Part shown: piece after piece, positions 6,645-10,911 of the stretch | Numbering within the stretch: position 1 is the first letter of the stretch | Layout of the letters: each line of letters starts with the position of its first letter | From: Phycisphaerales bacterium | GTDB lineage: Bacteria > Planctomycetota > Phycisphaerae > UBA1845 | Assembly: GCA_030612785.1 (NCBI GenBank) | Contig: JAUWNF010000064.1 | Coordinates: 1-10,911 of the forward strand | Length of the DNA: 10,911 bases | Reading direction: 5' to 3' | Made by a program: the position numbers and the translations under genes | The notes under the pieces: generated by a model | The model's database searches: none | Seen by the model: only the letters and a program-made list of their open reading frames with translations | What the model was told of the DNA's origin: nothing

Positions 6645-6652
6645 ATCGACCG

Positions 6653-8041
6653 ATGTTGCTCAAGCAATTCTGCTGGCATAACGCCCGATTGCTGAATCGT
6701 TTCGTGATGCCCCTCGCGCTGCTGTTCGCGGTGACGGGCTGCGAGAAGCCCCCCGTGGTCAAGATCCCCGCCGAGCCGAAGGTGGAGCAGTTCGCGGTGG
6801 TAACGCCGCACAACCAGATGATTCGCTCGGTCTTCGCGGAAGCCTTCTCGGATTGGCACAAAGAGAAATACGGCAGCTACGTTCAGATCCAGTGGGTTGC
6901 CGCGGGTACGCCACAGTGCGTGGAGTTCGTTCAGGAGGCCGGCCGACCGGAGTTCATCCCGGCCGGGCGCCCGCTCCCCGACGTGTTGTTCGGTGGCGGC
7001 CCGCTCGACCACGAGTTGATTGCCGATCAGGGGTTGTCCAGAGCCGTAGATTTATCCACGGTGGAATCCGACTTGCCTGCGGTCATCATGGGCCTGGCGA
7101 CGCGCGATCCCCAAAACCGTTGGCACTCATCTGCACTGTCCGGGTTTGGAATCCTCGTCGCCGACAAGTCCTGCCGCCAGCGCGGCATCGCCGCGCCGAC
7201 CTCCTGGAAAGATCTGTCCGACCCACGGTTCTACGGCTGGCTGGCCATTGCCGACCCCCAGCGCAGCGGCAGCAACCGTCAATGCCTGCTGATGATCCTC
7301 CAGAAGTACGGTTGGGAGCAGGGATGGGGCATCATCCTGCGCATCGCGGCGAATTGCCGGGCCCTGGCGGGCAGTAGTACGGAAGTCATCAGCAGCGTCT
7401 CCACGGGGAACTGCCTGGCGGGCTTTTGCGTGAACTTCAACGCCTTGCGCCAGATCGAGCAGCGCGGCGACGACATATTGAGCTACGTGGTTCCGGCTGA
7501 CGCAAACGCCGTCACTCCCGATCCCATCTCCGTGCTGACCTATGCCCTGCACCCCGAAATCGGCGAGCGCTTCGCCCGTTTCTGCGTAAGTGAAGCAGGT
7601 CAGAGAATCTGGAGCTTCAAAGCTGAGTTGCGCGGCGGGCACGGCAATACGCTTTTCCGCTACCCGATCAATCACAGGTTCTACAGCGAACACCGCGACA
7701 AGCTCGGCGTGCGCGACAACCCCTTTGAAATGTCTTCAGTCCTGCCCCAGGATCATGAGTTGGAGAAGAAACAATCTCACGTGGTCGGGCCGTTGCTCCT
7801 GGCTGCCTGCGAAGACAATCACGTGATGCTCCAGCGCTGCTGGCGCAAGATCATCGATGCGGGCATGCCCGAGGCTGCCCTGGCCGAACTGCTCACGCCC
7901 ATCGTCAGCGAATCCGAAGCCTACGAATTGGGCGCCAAGGCTCGGTCGCGTCGCGCTGCGACGGAGGCCCTCATCAAGGGCTGGGCCGATCTTTTCAGGC
8001 AGAAGTACGAGCGTGTCGAAGGCCTCCTGGCCGGTTCATAG
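6653..8041 (+). CDS. Lipoprotein-type extracellular solute-binding protein, iron(III)-ABC-like
   Basis: A 462-aa probable substrate-binding lipoprotein of an ABC importer, related to bacterial solute-binding family 1 and Fe(III)-type proteins. From Met1 at 6653, a basic start and hydrophobic stretch (MPLALLFAVTGC) give a lipobox with predicted lipid Cys30. The mature part opens with VEQFAVVTPHNQMIRSVFAEAF, typical of these proteins. Later come FGGGPLDHELIADQGL, SGFGILVADK, PTSWKDLSDPRFYGWLAIADP, and a hinge-like GSNRQCLLMILQKYGWEQGWGI. After about residue 340 the usual fold ends and roughly 100 residues, mainly charged helix, follow (ATEALIKGWADLFRQKYERVEG near the end). No permease or ATPase gene is in the window, so transport is inferred and the ligand is unknown; a sensing role is possible. 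A longer in-frame version from 6551 exists but has poor start context. Confidence 0.85.
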   Translation: MLLKQFCWHNARLLNRFVMPLALLFAVTGCEKPPVVKIPAEPKVEQFAVVTPHNQMIRSVFAEAFSDWHKEKYGSYVQIQWVAAGTPQCVEFVQEAGRPEFIPAGRPLPDVLFGGGPLDHELIADQGLSRAVDLSTVESDLPAVIMGLATRDPQNRWHSSALSGFGILVADKSCRQRGIAAPTSWKDLSDPRFYGWLAIADPQRSGSNRQCLLMILQKYGWEQGWGIILRIAANCRALAGSSTEVISSVSTGNCLAGFCVNFNALRQIEQRGDDILSYVVPADANAVTPDPISVLTYALHPEIGERFARFCVSEAGQRIWSFKAELRGGHGNTLFRYPINHRFYSEHRDKLGVRDNPFEMSSVLPQDHELEKKQSHVVGPLLLAACEDNHVMLQRCWRKIIDAGMPEAALAELLTPIVSESEAYELGAKARSRRAATEALIKGWADLFRQKYERVEGLLAGS

Positions 8042-8155
8042 GGCGATTGGGTCGCCGGAATCCCCTGAAAACCGCCCTACCGGACCATCCGACCAGCCCC
8101 GGCGGCCGGCCCTCGAGCTTTTCCAAAAAGAGTTCCGGGAGGGGCATGATACCTA

Positions 8156-8184
8156 TTGACACCCCCTCGCATCATAAAGATAAT
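8156..8184 (+). promoter_or_regulatory. Near-consensus orphan promoter
   Basis: TTGACA (8156-8161), exactly 17 bp, then GATAAT (8179-8184) match the sigma-70 consensus at 11 of 12 positions, the best promoter in the window. It lies in a locally AT-rich patch. The predicted start is near 8191. No gene lies on the plus strand before the convergent acetyltransferase, so it may drive a small RNA. Confidence 0.55.
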
Positions 8185-8190
8185 GAACTT

Positions 8191-8294
8191 AGAGAAGTGT
8201 GGGGCACTGGATTGCCCCCTTGGTGTGCATCTGATCCCGCGGTAGGCACATTTCCTCTCCGGCCCGAACAACGTCCTACCGCGGGATATTATTT
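8191..8294 (+). ncRNA. Candidate small structured RNA
   Basis: A predicted transcript of about 100 nt from the orphan promoter. Near the 5' end is a perfect hairpin, GGGGCA (8201-8206), loop CTGGAT, TGCCCC (8213-8218). The 3' end is a perfect 13-bp stem (8234-8246 with 8275-8287) followed by ATTATTT. No good start codon and ribosome site pair is seen inside. The last bases overlap the 3' end of the acetyltransferase gene on the other strand, so antisense pairing with that mRNA is possible. I do not recognise 6S, SRP, tmRNA or RNase P signatures. The call rests on promoter and hairpins only. Confidence 0.3.
8234..8294 (+). terminator. Perfect 13-bp hairpin with short AT tail
   Basis: ATCCCGCGGTAGG (8234-8246) pairs perfectly with CCTACCGCGGGAT (8275-8287), followed by ATTATTT on the plus strand. 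The 28-nt loop is long for an intrinsic terminator and the tail is not pure T. It lies one base after the acetyltransferase stop codon as read on the minus strand, so it could also stabilise or end that transcript. Confidence 0.4.
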
Positions 8295-8912
8295 GCGCCC
8301 AACCGGCCTCGGGGCTGCCCGCCCGCTCTTCACGAGGTAGCGCATGATCGGCCGGGTTGGGGAGCGCCGCAGGACCTCCTCGAAACCGACCTGGGCAAAC
8401 GCCGTAGCCGTGCCCACCCAGGCGAAGGCATCGGGCACGCTCGCTTTCCTGGGCTCCACCGGGTAACCCTCAATGATCCCCGCCCCTTGTTCCTTGGCGT
8501 ACTTGACCGCCGCCCGGAGCAATTCGACCGTGACTCCCCGACGCCGGAACGGCCTGGCGACGAAGAAACATACGATCGACCAAACCGGTTGGTCATCGAC
8601 CCGCTTGAGAACCCGTGAGCGGTCCAGGACCGGATAGCATTCCCTGGGCCCAAGCGAACACCAGGCAATGGGCGTCGCACGCGTATAGGCCAGCAAACCG
8701 GGCACTTCTCCTGAATCGACGATGCGCCTCAGTGCCCGCTTGTTCTTGGGACCTTTCCGCTGCTCGAACTCGGACCGCTTCAGCCTCCACCACATACACC
8801 AGCAACCGCCGCACGCCCCGCGCGGACCGAACAGGGCTTCCAAGTCCCCCCAGCGCTCCGGCGTCAACGGGTGAATCTCCAGTTTCGGCAGGTGAATTTG
8901 TTTTCCCGGCAT
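8289..8912 (-). CDS. GNAT family N-acetyltransferase
   Basis: A 207-aa acetyl-CoA-dependent acyltransferase of the GNAT superfamily, predicted cytoplasmic. Acetyl-CoA-binding motif A is visible as VCFFVARPFRRRGVTVELLRAA, with the pyrophosphate loop RRRGVT at residues 123-128 followed by its helix to about 142. A distinctive N-terminal stretch, GACGGCWCMWW (residues 32-42, Cys34, Cys37, Cys39), and PVWSIVCFFVARPFRR point to a particular GNAT subgroup of unknown substrate. The C-terminus has a typical FAQVGFEEVLRR strand and helix. The start at 8912 is well supported by AAGGAG (8921-8926) 8 nt upstream. The gene stands alone, divergent from xseA across 190 bp and convergent with the candidate small RNA. 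No resistance or toxin context is visible. Confidence 0.88.
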   Translation of the reverse strand: MPGKQIHLPKLEIHPLTPERWGDLEALFGPRGACGGCWCMWWRLKRSEFEQRKGPKNKRALRRIVDSGEVPGLLAYTRATPIAWCSLGPRECYPVLDRSRVLKRVDDQPVWSIVCFFVARPFRRRGVTVELLRAAVKYAKEQGAGIIEGYPVEPRKASVPDAFAWVGTATAFAQVGFEEVLRRSPTRPIMRYLVKSGRAAPRPVGRK

Positions 8913-8920
8913 CTTGCAAT

Positions 8921-8926
8921 CTCCTT
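8921..8926 (-). promoter_or_regulatory. Ribosome binding site of the GNAT gene
   Basis: CTCCTT on the plus strand reads AAGGAG on the minus strand, 8 nt from the ATG at 8912. It fixes the start. I found no convincing promoter further upstream for this gene. Confidence 0.8.
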
Positions 8927-9006
8927 ACTCTCCCGCCCCGACACCCCAGGACGTGGACCTTCCACCGAGGTTCTCAAAACCGATTCCGCGCTGGGCAGCT
9001 CGTTGC

Positions 9007-9035
9007 TTGCGACCGGACGCAGCGCTGGGTATAAG
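9007..9035 (+). promoter_or_regulatory. Probable promoter of xseA-xseB
   Basis: TTGCGA (9007-9012, 4 of 6), a 17-bp spacer and TATAAG (9030-9035, 5 of 6) lie in the divergent gap. The predicted start near 9042 gives a leader of about 60 nt to the ATG at 9103. No clear operator or LexA box is seen. Confidence 0.5.
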
Positions 9036-9102
9036 CGGGCGCTGACCTGCGCCGTTTCAGACGCGGGGGAGTATACCAGCTTCGAGCTTGCGAACGCACC
9101 CC

Positions 9103-10662
9103 ATGACCCGGCGACCTTTCGATCCGAATCGTGTGCGCGGACCGGCCCCACCGCCGGTTCCGGCCGTCGCCAACCGTCTGACGGTTTCGCAACTCACCGC
9201 CCTTGTTAAGCAGGCGGTCAGCCTGCACCTGCCCGCCACGGTCCACGTGATAGGGCAAATCAGCAACTTCAAGCGCCACGGTAGCGGACATCTCTACTGG
9301 ACGCTCAAAGACGAGCACAGCGAACTCTCCTGCGTCATGTGGCGCTCCGACGCCTCGCGAACGAAGTTCAAGCCGGCCGACGGCCTGGAGGTCATCGCCA
9401 CCGGCACGGTGGACGTTTTCGAGCGTACCGGGCGCTATCAACTGTACGTGCGCAAGCTGGAGCCGCGCGGGGTTGGCGCCCTGGAACTGGCCTTTCGGCA
9501 GCTCTGCGAGAAACTGCGTGCCCAAGGCCTGTTCGACCCACGGCACAAGCAGCGGCTCCCGCGCTTCCCCGGGCGTATTGCCGTGGTTACCAGCCCGACC
9601 GGGGCAGCCGTGCGCGACATTCTTCGGACGCTACAGCGCCGCTACCCCTGCGCCGCGGTTTGCGTGTACCCCGTCCGAGTGCAAGGGGAAGGCGCCGCCA
9701 CCGAAATCGCCTTCGGCGTCAACGCGCTCAACAGTAGTGCCGCGGCGCTCGGCGGAATCGACACCATAATCGTAGGCCGCGGCGGAGGGTCGATCGAAGA
9801 CCTCTGGGCGTTCAACGAGGAGATCGTCGCCCGGAGTCTCTTTGCCTCGAAGATCCCGATTATCAGTGCTGTGGGACACGAGTCGGATGTCACCGTTGCC
9901 GACCTGGTGGCCGACGTGCGCGCCGCCACACCTACGGCAGCCGCCGAACTGGCGGTTCCGGTGCTCGCTGAGGTGCTGGACGATGTGGCTGCCCGTGCGG
10001 TGGCCCTGCGCCGGGCCCTGTCCCACCGTGTCGAGCTCGCCGGCAATACCCTCCAAGGTCTCCGACAGCGTACCTGCCTGCGTGACCCCACCGAGTACCT
10101 CCGGCGCCGCGAGCAGGAACTGGACGAAGTCGCCGAGCGGCTGCACGTCCGACTCCGGCACCGTTTGCATTACCAGCACCGCCGGCTGGCGCGGTCTCAG
10201 ATCCTCGTGCAGCGCCTCCATCCCCGGGTGGTCCTCGCCCGAGCCCAAGCGATCCTGCTGCAACGTACGCACAACCTGCGCTGGGCTGTTGCCAAGCAAG
10301 CGGGCGGGCACCGCCAACAACTCCAGTCAGCCGGCAGCCGCCTGCTCGAGAAGTCGCCGGCCCGGCGGGTCGACCGTCAGCAGGCGTATCTCGAAACCAC
10401 TCTCCGGCGGTTGGGCAAGTCTCTTGCTCATCGGCTGGAACTGGCGCGGCAGCGTCTGCGCGCCGCTGCCGGGAAACTCGAAGCCATGAGCTACCGTACA
10501 ACCCTTGCCCGGGGCTTCTCGATCACCCGTCTGAAGAAAGGCCGGAGGATTCTCGCCGACATCGCCAAGCTCGCGCCCGGCGACCGCCTGCTCACTGAAA
10601 CGGCCTCTGGCGAAATCGAGAGTGCTGTGGTAGATAGTCGGCAACTGGAGCTATTCGACTAA
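9103..10662 (+). CDS. xseA: Exodeoxyribonuclease VII large subunit
   Basis: Catalytic subunit of exonuclease VII, which degrades single-stranded DNA from both ends to oligonucleotides in repair and recombination; 519 aa from the ATG at 9103. An N-terminal OB-fold (about residues 25-120) contains LPATVHVIGQISNFKRHGSGHLYWTLKDE in pieces typical of the family. The nuclease domain follows: GAAVRDILRTLQRR (Asp172), GRGGGSIEDLWAFNEE (Arg226) and SAVGHESDVTVADLVAD (His259, Asp262). These match the residues I recall as essential in E. coli XseA (Asp155, Arg205, His238, Asp241). A long Arg/Gln/Leu-rich coiled-coil region (about 290-465), which binds XseB, leads to the C-terminal segment YRTTLARGFSITR. 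An in-frame TTG at 9088 would add five residues. Neither start has a good ribosome site. xseB overlaps the stop by one base. Confidence 0.97.
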   Translation: MTRRPFDPNRVRGPAPPPVPAVANRLTVSQLTALVKQAVSLHLPATVHVIGQISNFKRHGSGHLYWTLKDEHSELSCVMWRSDASRTKFKPADGLEVIATGTVDVFERTGRYQLYVRKLEPRGVGALELAFRQLCEKLRAQGLFDPRHKQRLPRFPGRIAVVTSPTGAAVRDILRTLQRRYPCAAVCVYPVRVQGEGAATEIAFGVNALNSSAAALGGIDTIIVGRGGGSIEDLWAFNEEIVARSLFASKIPIISAVGHESDVTVADLVADVRAATPTAAAELAVPVLAEVLDDVAARAVALRRALSHRVELAGNTLQGLRQRTCLRDPTEYLRRREQELDEVAERLHVRLRHRLHYQHRRLARSQILVQRLHPRVVLARAQAILLQRTHNLRWAVAKQAGGHRQQLQSAGSRLLEKSPARRVDRQQAYLETTLRRLGKSLAHRLELARQRLRAAAGKLEAMSYRTTLARGFSITRLKKGRRILADIAKLAPGDRLLTETASGEIESAVVDSRQLELFD

Positions 10663-10911
10663 TGGCCAAAAAGGAACCGACATTCGAGGAAGCTCTCAAA
10701 CAGCTTGAAATCATCACCGAGCAGATCGAGCAAGGCCGCGTCGGCCTCGAGGAATCCATCAGCAAGTACGAAGAGGGCATGAAGCTCGTGCAGTACTGCC
10801 GCACCGTTCTCGTCAAGGCCGAGCAGCGAATCGAGCAACTGCAAGTCGGCGCCGACGGCGAGCCGCAGACAACCGAGTTTGATCCGGCGCCAGACACGAA
10901 CCCCGACTCTG
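10662..10911 (+). CDS. xseB: Exodeoxyribonuclease VII small subunit (3' end outside window)
   Basis: Small helical subunit that coats the XseA coiled-coil arm in the exonuclease VII holoenzyme. The visible 83 residues carry the family pattern: PTFEEALKQLEIITEQIEQG, GLEESISKYEEGMKLVQYCR, then LVKAEQRIEQL. These form two antiparallel helices. Family members are usually 70-90 aa, so few residues should be missing; no stop is reached before the window ends. The ATG at 10662 shares its A with the xseA stop codon (TAATG). GGAG lies 11 nt upstream (10647-10650) inside xseA. The two subunits are probably made by coupled translation. Confidence 0.94.
   Translation, partial: MAKKEPTFEEALKQLEIITEQIEQGRVGLEESISKYEEGMKLVQYCRTVLVKAEQRIEQLQVGADGEPQTTEFDPAPDTNPDS

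Noticed and set aside
6551..6652. N-terminal extension of the solute-binding protein from the ATG at 6551
   Set aside because: It would place an Arg-rich stretch of 34 residues before the signal peptide and has weak start context; the ATG at 6653 has GGAG at good spacing.
8047..8340. 97-codon plus-strand frame in the intergenic region
   Set aside because: It has no ribosome site and no recognisable sequence, and it runs through the promoter and hairpins into the antisense of the GNAT gene.
9631..10501. Long minus-strand frames under xseA
   Set aside because: They are mirror frames of a GC-rich coding region with clear exonuclease VII motifs.

Overview
The window reads as chromosomal DNA from a GC-rich, Gram-negative-type bacterium, most likely a member of the Planctomycetota. 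That placement is an inference. It rests on the high GC content, the short Thr-Gln-Pro-rich linker in YidC, a small acidic lipoprotein resembling proteins I associate with that phylum, scattered single-gene transcription units, and a sulfotransferase. No rRNA, tRNA, CRISPR array, transposase or phage gene is visible.

Layout, left to right. A sulfotransferase cut by the left edge (1-885) is followed by a HhH-GPD DNA glycosylase of the endonuclease III superfamily (976-1644). A 397-bp stretch without a gene (1645-2041) carries two adjacent, elaborate inverted-repeat elements and then a possible promoter for a small lipoprotein (2042-2482). The lipoprotein gene converges on tsaB (minus strand, 2511-3317). 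A divergent gap with a plausible promoter leads to a metallophosphoesterase (3538-4374), with yidC only 9 bp behind it (4384-6474). Next comes a lipoprotein-type solute-binding protein (6653-8041) with its own promoter. An intergenic region (8042-8288) contains a near-consensus promoter that faces no gene on its strand but reads into two hairpins, so it may encode a small RNA. A GNAT acetyltransferase lies on the minus strand (8289-8912). Divergent from it are xseA and xseB, overlapping as TAATG, with xseB cut by the right edge.

Most proteins are housekeeping: tRNA t6A modification (TsaB), inner-membrane protein insertion (YidC), and DNA repair (glycosylase and exonuclease VII). They form short units rather than one pathway. 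The parts least explained by known genes are the paired inverted repeats at 1652-1908 and the orphan promoter with structured downstream sequence at 8156-8294. I saw no clear new multi-gene system.
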